Origin: Polaromonas sp.
GTDB lineage: Bacteria > Pseudomonadota > Gammaproteobacteria > Burkholderiales > Burkholderiaceae_C
Length of the DNA: 7,369 bases
Direction: 5' to 3'
Assembly: GCA_014376885.1 (NCBI GenBank)
Contig: JACMQR010000096.1
Coordinates: 1-7,369 of the forward strand
Each line of letters starts with the position of its first letter. Position 1 is the first letter of the stretch. Below are positions 1 to 6,583 of this stretch, piece after piece. The notes beneath the pieces are model-generated. The model worked only from the letters and a program-made list of their open reading frames with translations, did not search any database and was not told the DNA's origin. The translations under genes were made by a program, and so were the position numbers.

Positions 1-72
1 CCGGTGTTGAAAAAGGCCAAACCTGCGCCGCCGGCCATGTGCGTCATCGACAAGACCAAGGGTAAACCCTGA
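1..72 (+). CDS. C-terminal end of an unidentified upstream gene (partial)
   Basis: The first 23 codons read open from the window edge to a TGA at 70-72 and end in a Lys/Pro-rich tail (KKAKPAPPA, then CVIDKTKGKP). About 18 of the 23 codons end in G or C, as expected for coding DNA in this genome. The other two forward frames hit stops at 7-9 and 63-65. No domain can be recognised in so short a piece, so no function is given. It is followed at once by an inverted repeat and an AT-richer gap, so it probably belongs to a separate transcription unit from the beta-oxidation genes. The main doubt is that a 72-nt open stretch can occur by chance. Confidence 0.45.
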   Translation, partial: PVLKKAKPAPPAMCVIDKTKGKP

Positions 73-100
73 ATTTTCCAGGAGTACTGATCCTGAAAAT
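73..100. repeat. Imperfect inverted repeat after the upstream stop codon
   Basis: The arms at 73-83 (ATTTTCCAGGA) and 91-100 (TCCTGAAAAT) pair over 10 bp with one bulged C at 78 or 79, around a 7-nt loop (84-90). The repeat starts on the base after the upstream stop codon, which is where a 3'-end hairpin would sit. No U-run follows it on either strand, so it does not meet the rule for an intrinsic terminator. It could be an mRNA 3' stabiliser, a Rho-linked end or a protein-binding dyad. It sits 45 nt upstream of the proposed TetR operator. Confidence 0.4.
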
Positions 101-144
101 AAATAGTCGGTAGAAAGTCATGGGTTCCTGAACTGCTGCAAAAT

Positions 145-158
145 AGAACGACCGTTCT
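145..158. promoter_or_regulatory. Probable TetR-family operator upstream of the repressor and beta-oxidation operon
   Basis: AGAACG-AC-CGTTCT is a perfect palindrome with 6-bp half-sites and a 2-bp centre. Bases 142 and 143 also pair with 161 and 160, stretching the near-dyad to about 20 bp. This size and position are typical of TetR-family operators. It lies 25 nt before the ATG of the TetR gene. A weak -10-like CAAAAT lies just upstream at 139-144, but I see no convincing -35, so the exact promoter is not called. I did not find a second copy of either half-site pair ahead of the enzyme genes. This suggests one operator for the whole operon and autoregulation. Binding by the adjacent repressor is inference. 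Confidence 0.6.
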
Positions 159-183
159 TTTATTGCCTGAAACTCCATCTCCC

Positions 184-891
184 ATGTCCGTCAGCCCCCT
201 TCCCGCCAAAGTTGCGCGCCCGCCAGCGCCGGTTGCCAGCATTGCCAGCACTGCCAAAAGCGCCCAGAAAGGCCAGCAGACCAAGGCCGCCATTGTCGAT
301 GCGGCGCTCGGCCTGGCCACCCACATCGGCCTGCAGGGCCTGAGCATCGGCGCCCTGGCCGAGGTGATGCACATGAGCAAGTCGGGCGTGTTCGCCCACT
401 TCGGCTCGCGCGAGGAGCTGCAGATTTCGGTGGTGCGCGAATACCACGCCCGGTTCGAGGAAGAGGTGTTCTTTCCGGCCTTGCGACGGCCGCGCGGCCT
501 GCCGCGCCTGCAGGCCATGTTCCAGCACTGGATGCACCGCACGTCGGTGGAGATCGACTCGGGCTGCATCTACATCAGCGGTGCGGTCGAATTCGACGAC
601 CGGCCCGGCCCGGTGCGCGACGCGCTGGCCGACTCGGTGCAGCTTTGGCTGGCGGCCATGGGCCGGGCAGTGGTGCAGGCGCGGGATGCCGGCCACCTGC
701 GCCCGGCCATCGACGAGCACCAGGTGGTGTTCGAGATCCACGGGCTGATTCTGGCACTGCACTATGAAGCCCGGTTTTTGAAAACGCCCGGCTCGATCAC
801 CCGCGCCAACACCGCTTTTGCCGGCATCCTGGCGCGCTATGGCAGCCCGGCCGCCGCGGCTGCACCAGCGGCCAAGAAACCCCTAGTTTGA
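184..891 (+). CDS. TetR/AcrR-family transcriptional regulator of the beta-oxidation operon
   Basis: This is a 235-residue one-component DNA-binding regulator. An Ala/Pro-rich N-terminal tail (about residues 1-30) precedes a TetR_N domain (about 33-79). Its helix-turn-helix is clear: LSIGALAEVMHMSKSGVFAHF followed by the family-typical GSREEL. The rest is a helical ligand-binding and dimerisation domain, ending in an Ala-rich tail. The ATG at 184 is chosen. A TTG at 163 is in frame but starts only 5 nt after the operator. Neither start has a good Shine-Dalgarno. The gene is 37 nt upstream of an acyl-CoA dehydrogenase and on the same strand. TetR-type regulators such as Bacillus FadR (YsiA) and Pseudomonas PsrA repress beta-oxidation genes and release DNA on long-chain acyl-CoA or fatty acid. 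By analogy this protein probably represses its own operon, but its ligand cannot be read from the sequence. Confidence 0.88.
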   Translation: MSVSPLPAKVARPPAPVASIASTAKSAQKGQQTKAAIVDAALGLATHIGLQGLSIGALAEVMHMSKSGVFAHFGSREELQISVVREYHARFEEEVFFPALRRPRGLPRLQAMFQHWMHRTSVEIDSGCIYISGAVEFDDRPGPVRDALADSVQLWLAAMGRAVVQARDAGHLRPAIDEHQVVFEIHGLILALHYEARFLKTPGSITRANTAFAGILARYGSPAAAAAPAAKKPLV

Positions 892-928
892 ACCGTTTTT
901 TAACACCGACCCACCCCAAAGGACCACC

Positions 929-2725
929 ATGCCCCAGTACAACCCGCCCCTGCGCGACATGCAGTTTGTCATGCACGAAGTGCTCAAGGTCACCGACGAG
1001 CTCAAGGCGTTGCCACTGCATGCCGACATCGACGCCGACACCATCAACGCGGTGCTCGAAGAGGGCGGCAAGTTCGCCGTCGACGTGACCTTTCCGCTGA
1101 ACATCAGCGGCGACGAGGAAGGCTGCACCCTGGACCGCGTCACCCATGAAGTGACGGCGCCCAAGGGCTTCAAGCAGGCCTACGCGCAGTTTGTCGAGGG
1201 CGGCTGGGCGGCGCTGTCGTGCGATCCGCAGTACGGCGGCCAGGGCCTGCCGTTTGTCGTCAACCAGTGTTTTTATGAAATGCTCAACTCGGCCAACCAG
1301 GCCTGGACCATGTACCCGGGCCTGTCGCACGGTGCCTACGAGGCACTGCATGCGCACGGCACCGAGGCGCAGAAAAAGATGTACCTGCCAAAACTGGTCA
1401 GCGGCGAGTGGACCGGCACCATGTGCCTGACCGAGCCGCATTGCGGCACCGACCTGGGGATGCTGCGCACCAAGGCCGAACCCCAGGCTGACGGCACCTA
1501 CCGGCTGACCGGCAACAAGATTTTCATCAGCGCCGGCGAGCACGACATGACCGCCAACATCGTCCACCTGGTGCTGGCCCGCCTGCCCGATGCGCCGCAG
1601 GGCAGCAAGGGCATCAGCCTGTTTATCGTGCCCAAGTTCAATGTGAGTGAAGACGGCACCCTGGGAACGCGCAATGGCATCTGGTGCGGCAGCCTGGAGC
1701 ACAAAATGGGCATCCATGGCAACGCCACCGCGCAGATCGTGCTGGAAAATGCCGTCGGAACCATGGTCGGCGCGCCCAACAAGGGGCTGGCCGCGATGTT
1801 CGTGATGATGAACGCCGCCCGTCTGGGGGTGGGCAACCAGTCGCTCGGCCTGACCGAGGTGGCCTACCAGAATGCGCTGGCCTATGCCAAGGACCGCATC
1901 CAGATGCGCTCGCTGTCGGGCGTCAAGGCCAAGGACCAGGCGGCCGACCCGATCATCGTGCACCCCGATGTGCGCAAGATGCTGCTGACCGCCAAGGCCT
2001 ATGCCGAGGGCGGCCGGGCGATGTCGATTTACTGCACGCTGCTGCTCGACAAGGAACTGCACCACCCGGACGAGAAGGTTCGCAAGGACTCGGGCGAGAT
2101 CGTCGCGCTGCTCACGCCCATCGTCAAGGCCTTCCTGACCGACAACGGCCACCTTGCCACCAACGCCTGCCTGCAGGTGTTCGGTGGCCACGGCTATGTC
2201 AAGGAATGGGGCATGGAGCAGCTGGTGCGCGACAACCGCATCAACATGATCTACGAGGGCACCAACACCATCCAGTCGCTCGACCTGCTGGGCCGCAAGG
2301 TGCTGGGCAACAACGGCGCGACGCTGAAGAAATTTGGCAAGCTGGTGGGCGCGCTGATCGCCGAGGAGGGCGTGAACGAGCAGATGGCCGAGTTCATCAA
2401 CCCGCTGGCGATGCTCGCCGACCAGATGACCAAGTTCACCACCGAGCTCGGCTTCAAGGCCTTCCAGAACCCGGATGAAGTGGGCGCGGCGGCGGTCGAT
2501 TATTTGCGCGTGGCCGGCCACCTGGTGTTCAGTTACTTCTGGGCGCGCATGGCCCAGGTCGCGCTGCGCGAGATCGCCGCCGGCAATGCCGACCCGTTCT
2601 ACCTGGCCAAGGTGCAGACGGCGCGTTTTTACTTTGCCAAGCTGCTGCCGGAAACCGCCACCCTGATGCGCACCGCGCGCAGCGGCAGCCGGGCGCTGAT
2701 GGACACCGACGCCGCCCTGGCCTGA
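929..2725 (+). CDS. fadE: FAD-dependent acyl-CoA dehydrogenase (long FadE5/DmdC-like subfamily)
   Basis: This 598-residue flavoenzyme oxidises acyl-CoA to trans-2-enoyl-CoA and passes electrons to ETF. It has a short family-specific N-terminal segment, then the acyl-CoA dehydrogenase N-terminal and middle domains. Visible motifs are MCLTEPHCGTDLG at 165-177, NKIFISAG at 196-203, RLGVGNQSLG from R298, and QVFGGHGY at 416-423. YEGTN at 442-446 contains the expected catalytic base, Glu443. An extra C-terminal domain of about 130 residues identifies the roughly 600-residue subfamily (mycobacterial FadE5, DmdC and relatives) rather than the 380-residue short-chain enzymes or 800-residue E. coli FadE. 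An AAAGGA Shine-Dalgarno at 918-923 sits 5 nt before the ATG. Automatic pipelines often name this subfamily 3-methylmercaptopropionyl-CoA dehydrogenase. The neighbours instead point to general fatty acyl-CoA oxidation. Chain-length preference is unknown. Confidence 0.93.
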   Translation: MPQYNPPLRDMQFVMHEVLKVTDELKALPLHADIDADTINAVLEEGGKFAVDVTFPLNISGDEEGCTLDRVTHEVTAPKGFKQAYAQFVEGGWAALSCDPQYGGQGLPFVVNQCFYEMLNSANQAWTMYPGLSHGAYEALHAHGTEAQKKMYLPKLVSGEWTGTMCLTEPHCGTDLGMLRTKAEPQADGTYRLTGNKIFISAGEHDMTANIVHLVLARLPDAPQGSKGISLFIVPKFNVSEDGTLGTRNGIWCGSLEHKMGIHGNATAQIVLENAVGTMVGAPNKGLAAMFVMMNAARLGVGNQSLGLTEVAYQNALAYAKDRIQMRSLSGVKAKDQAADPIIVHPDVRKMLLTAKAYAEGGRAMSIYCTLLLDKELHHPDEKVRKDSGEIVALLTPIVKAFLTDNGHLATNACLQVFGGHGYVKEWGMEQLVRDNRINMIYEGTNTIQSLDLLGRKVLGNNGATLKKFGKLVGALIAEEGVNEQMAEFINPLAMLADQMTKFTTELGFKAFQNPDEVGAAAVDYLRVAGHLVFSYFWARMAQVALREIAAGNADPFYLAKVQTARFYFAKLLPETATLMRTARSGSRALMDTDAALA

Positions 2726-2738
2726 CGGGCACCGGCGC

Positions 2739-2769
2739 GCGCCCCGCATGAAAGCGGGCGCTGCGCCCG
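2739..2769 (+). repeat. Overlapping GC-rich stem-loops between the dehydrogenase and fadN genes
   Basis: Two alternative hairpins share bases in the gap. The first pairs 2739-2747 with 2754-2761 over 8 bp with one bulged C, around the loop ATGAAA. The second pairs CGGGCG (2755-2760) with CGCCCG (2764-2769) perfectly around the loop CTG. They cannot form at the same time. Neither is followed by a U-run, so neither is an intrinsic terminator. They might protect the mRNA 3' of the dehydrogenase or slow its decay. GC-rich gaps form such stems by chance fairly often, so function is uncertain. Confidence 0.4.
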
Positions 2770-2786
2770 GCCGCCGAATCAAATTT

Positions 2787-2794
2787 GAAAGAAG
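2787..2794 (+). promoter_or_regulatory. Ribosome binding site that sets the fadN start
   Basis: GAAAGAAG lies 4 nt before the ATG at 2799 and is the only purine-rich Shine-Dalgarno-like stretch in the gap. An in-frame ATG at 2748 would add 17 residues of low-complexity sequence (MKAGAAPGRR...) and has no such site before it. The 2799 start also puts the Rossmann fold beta strand at residue 8, as usual for this family. A 10-bp perfect palindrome, TCAAATTTGA (2779-2788), overlaps the left end of the site. Confidence 0.7.
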
Positions 2795-2798
2795 CAAT

Positions 2799-5213
2799 AT
2801 GTCGCATTTTCTGGTGAAAAAAGTCGCCGTGCTGGGCGCCGGCGTGATGGGCGCGCAAATCGCCGCCCATCTGGTCAACTGCCGGGTGCCGGTGGTGCTG
2901 TTCGACCTGCCCGCCAAGGAAGGGCCGAAAAACGGCATCGTCACCAAAGCGATCGAGGGCCTGAAAAAGCTCAAGCCCGCGCCGCTGGGCGTGGCCGACG
3001 ACGCGGCGCTGATCGGGCAGGCCAACTACGAAGAGCATTTGGAGCAGCTCCTGGAATGCGACCTCGTCATCGAGGCGATTGCCGAGCGCATGGACTGGAA
3101 AACCGGCTTGTACGAAAAAATAGCGCCCTTCATTGCCAAAGGCGCGATCGTCGCCAGCAACACCTCGGGCCTGTCGATCACCACGCTGAGCCAGGCGCTG
3201 CCAGACAGCCTCAAGCCGCGCTTTTGCGGCATCCATTTCTTCAACCCGCCGCGCTACATGGCGCTGGTCGAGCTGATCAACACGCCAACCACCGAAGCCG
3301 CCGTGCTCGACGACCTGGAAGCGTTTGTGACGACCGCGCTCGGCAAAGGCGTGGTGCGCGCGCATGACACGCCCAACTTCATCGCCAACCGGGTCGGCAT
3401 CGCCGGCCTGCTGGCCACCATGAAGCAAGCCGAAGCCTTCGGTTTGACGTACGACGTGGTCGATGACCTGACTGGTAAAAAGCTTGGCCGCGCCAGCTCG
3501 GGCACCTTCCGCACCGCCGACGTGGTCGGGCTGGACACGATGGCGCATGTCATCAAGACGCTGCAAGACAACCTGGGGGCCGGCAAGATTGAAGACCCGT
3601 TCGCCGCCCTGTACGGCACGCCGCCGGTGCTCGCCGCGCTGCTCGACGCCAAAAGCCTGGGCCAAAAGACCGGCGCGGGCTTTTACAAGAAGGTCGGCCG
3701 CGACATTTTGCGGCTGGACCCGCAAAGCATGGACTACGTGCCCGGCGGCGCGAAGGCCGACGAGGTGGTCGGCCGCATGCTGAAAAAGCCCGCCGGCGAG
3801 CGCCTGGGCCTGCTGCGCCATGCCCAGGGCGCCGAGCCGCGCTTTTTGTGGGCCGTGCTGCGCGACCAGTTCCACTATGCCGCCGTGCACCTGGCCGGCA
3901 TCGCCGAAAGCGCCCGCGACATCGACTTGGCCATGCGCTGGGGCTTCGGCGCCAGCCAGGGCCCGTTCGAGCTGTGGCAGGAAGCCGGCTGGCTGAAGGT
4001 GGCCAACTGGATCAAGGAAGACATCGACGCCGGCAAGGCCCTGAGCAATGCGCCGCTGCCCGACTGGGTGTTCAGCGGCCCGGTGGCCGCGGCCGGCGGC
4101 GTGCACACGCCCGAAGGCTCGTGGAGCGCCTCCAGCCAGCAATTCATTGCCCGGCGCCGGCTGCCGGTCTACGAACGCCAGCATTTCCCCGAGGCTGTGC
4201 TGGGTGCCAAAGCGCCGTCGTTTGCCATGGCCGGCACGACGCTGCATGAAGACGACGCCATCCGGCTCTGGACGCTGGACGGCCCGGATGGCGACGTGCT
4301 GATCGCCAGCATCAAGACCAAGATGCATGCCATCAGCCCGGATGTCGCCGAAGGCCTGGCGCGCGGCGTGGCGCTGGCCGAAAAAAGCTACAAAGGCCTG
4401 GTGATCTGGTCGAACGATGACAACTTTTCGGTCGGCGCCGACCTGCAGGCCATGCTGCCCGCCTTCATGGTGGGCGGCGCGGCCATGATTGACGGCGTCG
4501 AGGCCGAGTTGCAGCAGGTCATGCTCCGGCTGCGCTACGCCGCCGTGCCGGTGGTGTCGGCCATTCGCGGCCTGGCGCTGGGCGGCGGCTGCGAGCTGGC
4601 GGTGTATTCGGCCAAGCGGGTGGCGGCGCTGGAAAGCTACCTCGGCCTGGTGGAGGTCGGCGTCGGCCTGGTGCCGGGCGCCGGCGGTCTGGCCTATATT
4701 GCGCGCCGCGCCGCCGAGAATGCGGCCAAGTCAAGCAACAAGGACGTGCTGCCCTTCCTGCTGGACGGCTTCACCGCCGCCGCCATGGCAACCGTCGGCA
4801 CCAGCGCGCTGGACAGCCGCAAGCTGGGCTTTTTGCTGGACAGCGACGTGATCGTGCCGAACAAGCACGAGTTGCTGTTCGTCGCGCTCAATGAAGCGCG
4901 TGCGCTGTACACCTCGGGCTACCGCGCGCCGCTCAGGCGGCCATTTCCGGTGGCCGGCCGCAATGGCCTGGCGACCATCAAGGGCCAGCTGGTCAACCTG
5001 CGCGACGGCGGCTTCATCAGCGGGCACGACTTTCACATCGCCAGCCTGATCGCCGGCGTGGTCTGCGGCGGCGACGTGGACGCCGGCACGCTGGTCACTG
5101 AGGACTACCTGATGACGCTCGAGCGCAAGGCCTTCTGCGCACTGCTGGAGCATCCGAAATCGCAGGACCGCATCCTGGGCATGATGAGCACGGGCAAGCC
5201 GGTGCGCAATTGA
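2799..5213 (+). CDS. fadN: FadN-type 3-hydroxyacyl-CoA dehydrogenase / enoyl-CoA hydratase
   Basis: This 804-residue bifunctional enzyme does the second and third steps of beta-oxidation: hydration of trans-2-enoyl-CoA, then NAD-dependent oxidation of 3-hydroxyacyl-CoA. The N-terminal Rossmann domain has GAGVMG at 13-18 and Asp36 for the NAD ribose. The catalytic His146-Glu158 pair (GIHFFNP...VELI) has the usual 12-residue spacing. SNTSG at 120-124 and Asn197 in NFIANRVG complete the site. C-terminal dehydrogenase domains cover about 195-300 and 345-400. A crotonase domain spans about 500-690, with oxyanion-hole FSVGADL at 543-549. Both catalytic glutamates are present: Glu599 in GGGCEL and Glu619, 20 residues later as in rat crotonase. 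The dehydrogenase-first order and length match Bacillus FadN (about 790 aa); E. coli FadB has the hydratase first. The Shine-Dalgarno at 2787-2794 supports this start over the ATG at 2748. Confidence 0.93.
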   Translation: MSHFLVKKVAVLGAGVMGAQIAAHLVNCRVPVVLFDLPAKEGPKNGIVTKAIEGLKKLKPAPLGVADDAALIGQANYEEHLEQLLECDLVIEAIAERMDWKTGLYEKIAPFIAKGAIVASNTSGLSITTLSQALPDSLKPRFCGIHFFNPPRYMALVELINTPTTEAAVLDDLEAFVTTALGKGVVRAHDTPNFIANRVGIAGLLATMKQAEAFGLTYDVVDDLTGKKLGRASSGTFRTADVVGLDTMAHVIKTLQDNLGAGKIEDPFAALYGTPPVLAALLDAKSLGQKTGAGFYKKVGRDILRLDPQSMDYVPGGAKADEVVGRMLKKPAGERLGLLRHAQGAEPRFLWAVLRDQFHYAAVHLAGIAESARDIDLAMRWGFGASQGPFELWQEAGWLKVANWIKEDIDAGKALSNAPLPDWVFSGPVAAAGGVHTPEGSWSASSQQFIARRRLPVYERQHFPEAVLGAKAPSFAMAGTTLHEDDAIRLWTLDGPDGDVLIASIKTKMHAISPDVAEGLARGVALAEKSYKGLVIWSNDDNFSVGADLQAMLPAFMVGGAAMIDGVEAELQQVMLRLRYAAVPVVSAIRGLALGGGCELAVYSAKRVAALESYLGLVEVGVGLVPGAGGLAYIARRAAENAAKSSNKDVLPFLLDGFTAAAMATVGTSALDSRKLGFLLDSDVIVPNKHELLFVALNEARALYTSGYRAPLRRPFPVAGRNGLATIKGQLVNLRDGGFISGHDFHIASLIAGVVCGGDVDAGTLVTEDYLMTLERKAFCALLEHPKSQDRILGMMSTGKPVRN

Positions 5214-5263
5214 TGCGATGGGAACCGATGCGGGTCGCGGCCGAAACAGTGCCGTGAGGACAA

Positions 5264-5300
5264 CCCTCACCCCAGCCCTCTTCCGTACGCGGGAGAGGGC
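5264..5300. repeat. REP-like palindromic repeat between fadN and the thiolase gene
   Basis: The block opens with CCCTCACCCCA and then forms a 10-bp stem: GCCCTCTTCC (5275-5284) pairs with GGGAGAGGGC (5291-5300), with one T-G wobble and a 6-nt loop, GTACGC. From general knowledge, repeats of the form CCCTCACCCC(A)ACCCTCTCCC-loop-GGGAGAGGG are scattered through many proteobacterial genomes, mostly between genes. This copy lies within the operon, 14 nt before the thiolase Shine-Dalgarno. In the mRNA it would form a strong hairpin that could block 3' exonucleases or partly separate fadN from thiolase expression. No U-run follows, so it is not an intrinsic terminator. Copy number in the genome cannot be judged from this window. 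Confidence 0.65.
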
Positions 5301-5327
5301 GCAAGAAAACACACAAGGAATGCCATC

Positions 5328-6527
5328 ATGAGCAAACAAGTCCAGGACGCCTACATCGTCGCCGCCACGCGCACGCCCATCGGCCGCTCGCACCGGGGAT
5401 TTTTCCGCAACACCCGGCCCGACGAGCTGCTGGTGGCGGTGCTGCGCTCGGCGCTGGCCCAGGTGCCGACGCTCGACCCGCAGGCGATTGAAGACATCGT
5501 CTGCGGCTGCGCGATTCCCGAGGGTCCGCAGGGCCTGAACATCGCCCGCATCGGCGCCGTGCTGGCCGGCCTGCCGACCAGCGTGGGCGGCATCACCGTC
5601 AACCGCTTTTGCGCCTCCGGCCTGTCGGCCATCCAGATGGCGGCCGACCGCATCCGCGTCGGCGAGGCCGAGGTGATGATTGCCGCCGGCGTCGAGAGCA
5701 TGAGCCTGGTGCCGATGTCGGGCAACTCGCCGTCGCTGTCGCCGGCCATGTTCGCCCATGACGAGAATGTCGGCATCGCCTACGGCATGGGCCTGACCGC
5801 CGAAAAGGTCGCGCAGCGGTGGAAGGTCTCGCGCCAGGCGCAGGACCAGTTCGCCTACGAGTCGCATATGAAGGCGCTCAGGGCGCAGCAGGCCGGCGAG
5901 TTCGAGACCGAGACCACGCCGGTCGAGGTGACGGAGCGCACGGCCGACCTGGAAACCGGCGAAGTCATTGCCAAGCGCCGCACCGTACGCCTGGACGAGG
6001 GCGCCCGGCCCGACACCACCCTGGAAGGCCTGGCCCGGCTGAAAACGCCGTTCGCCGCGCGCGGCTCGGTCACCGCCGGCAACAGCTCGCAAACCTCCGA
6101 CGGCGCGGGCGCCCTGATCCTGGCCAGCGAAAAAGCCGTGAAACAGTTCGGCCTCACGCCGCTGGCGCGCTTTGTCAGCCATGCCGCCAAGGGCGTGCCG
6201 CCCGAGATCATGGGCATCGGCCCGGTCGAGGCGATTCCGGCCGCGCTGCGCCATGCCGGCTTGACGCAAAACGACATCGACTGGTTCGAGCTGAACGAAG
6301 CCTTTGCCGCCCAGTCGCTGGCCGTCATCCAGACGCTGGGCCTGGACCCGGCCCGGGTCAATCCGATGGGCGGGGCGATTGCGCTGGGCCATCCGCTGGG
6401 CGCCACCGGCGCGATCCGCGCCGCCACGGTGATTCATGCGCTGCACCGTCACCAGCTCAAATACGGCATGGTGACGATGTGCGTGGGCATGGGGCAGGGC
6501 GCTGCTGGAATCTTCGAGCGCGTCTGA
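5328..6527 (+). CDS. fadA: Acetyl-CoA acyltransferase (3-ketoacyl-CoA thiolase)
   Basis: This 399-residue thiolase cleaves 3-ketoacyl-CoA with CoA to give acetyl-CoA and a shortened acyl-CoA, the last step of each beta-oxidation turn. It has the family's usual length and all expected active-site parts. The nucleophile Cys95 is in [18 protein letters not shown] is at 323-329, His355 is in GHPLG, and the second cysteine, Cys385, is in [17 protein letters not shown] in the middle is typical of degradative thiolases. Its place after the FadN-type gene favours a degradative FadA role over a biosynthetic acetoacetyl-CoA thiolase (PhaA). Motifs alone do not fully exclude acetyl-CoA C-acetyltransferase activity. 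AAGGAA at 5315-5320, 7 nt before the ATG, supports the start. The 114-nt gap to fadN is the widest in the operon and holds the REP-like repeat. Confidence 0.93.
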   Translation: MSKQVQDAYIVAATRTPIGRSHRGFFRNTRPDELLVAVLRSALAQVPTLDPQAIEDIVCGCAIPEGPQGLNIARIGAVLAGLPTSVGGITVNRFCASGLSAIQMAADRIRVGEAEVMIAAGVESMSLVPMSGNSPSLSPAMFAHDENVGIAYGMGLTAEKVAQRWKVSRQAQDQFAYESHMKALRAQQAGEFETETTPVEVTERTADLETGEVIAKRRTVRLDEGARPDTTLEGLARLKTPFAARGSVTAGNSSQTSDGAGALILASEKAVKQFGLTPLARFVSHAAKGVPPEIMGIGPVEAIPAALRHAGLTQNDIDWFELNEAFAAQSLAVIQTLGLDPARVNPMGGAIALGHPLGATGAIRAATVIHALHRHQLKYGMVTMCVGMGQGAAGIFERV

Positions 6528-6530
6528 CAG

Positions 6531-6545
6531 GCCGGGCTGCCCGGC
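6531..6545 (+). terminator. Short GC-rich hairpin after the thiolase stop; weak terminator or stabiliser
   Basis: GCCGGG (6531-6536) pairs perfectly with CCCGGC (6540-6545) around a CTG loop, 3 nt after the thiolase TGA. Only a poor T stretch follows (TGCTTAAACTGT), so full intrinsic termination is unlikely. Partial attenuation or 3'-end protection of the upstream message is more plausible. The next gene starts 38 nt later in the same direction, which also argues against a strong stop here. Confidence 0.35.
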
Positions 6546-6583
6546 TGCTTAAACTGTCCCTACGCCAACTTCACGCCCCAGCA

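Noticed and set aside
160..762. 200-codon minus-strand open frame opposite the TetR gene
   Set aside because: The plus strand encodes a textbook TetR helix-turn-helix. The antisense product is His/Gln/Arg-rich and featureless.
842..901. Inverted repeat GCAGCC...GGCTGC (842-847 with 858-863) followed later by a six-T run (896-901) as a terminator after TetR
   Set aside because: The stem is only 6 bp with a 10-nt loop, lies inside the coding region, and is more than 30 nt from the T-run. It does not fit an intrinsic terminator, and the next gene starts 28 nt after the T-run with its own good Shine-Dalgarno.
797..3025. 742-codon open frame on the minus strand across the TetR end, the dehydrogenase and the fadN start
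   Set aside because: It is opposite strongly conserved, motif-bearing genes. Its product is His/Gln/Ala/Gly-rich low-complexity sequence with no recognisable domain, and it spans a gene boundary. Long antisense frames are expected where third positions are mostly G or C.
2529..4328. 599-codon minus-strand open frame opposite fadN
   Set aside because: Same pattern of His/Arg/Gln-rich translation without a domain. The plus strand has complete catalytic motifs at the family's expected spacing.
4731..6452. 573-codon minus-strand open frame opposite the fadN end and the thiolase
   Set aside because: It crosses the intergenic REP-like repeat and has no domain-like sequence. It is a shadow of GC-rich coding on the plus strand.
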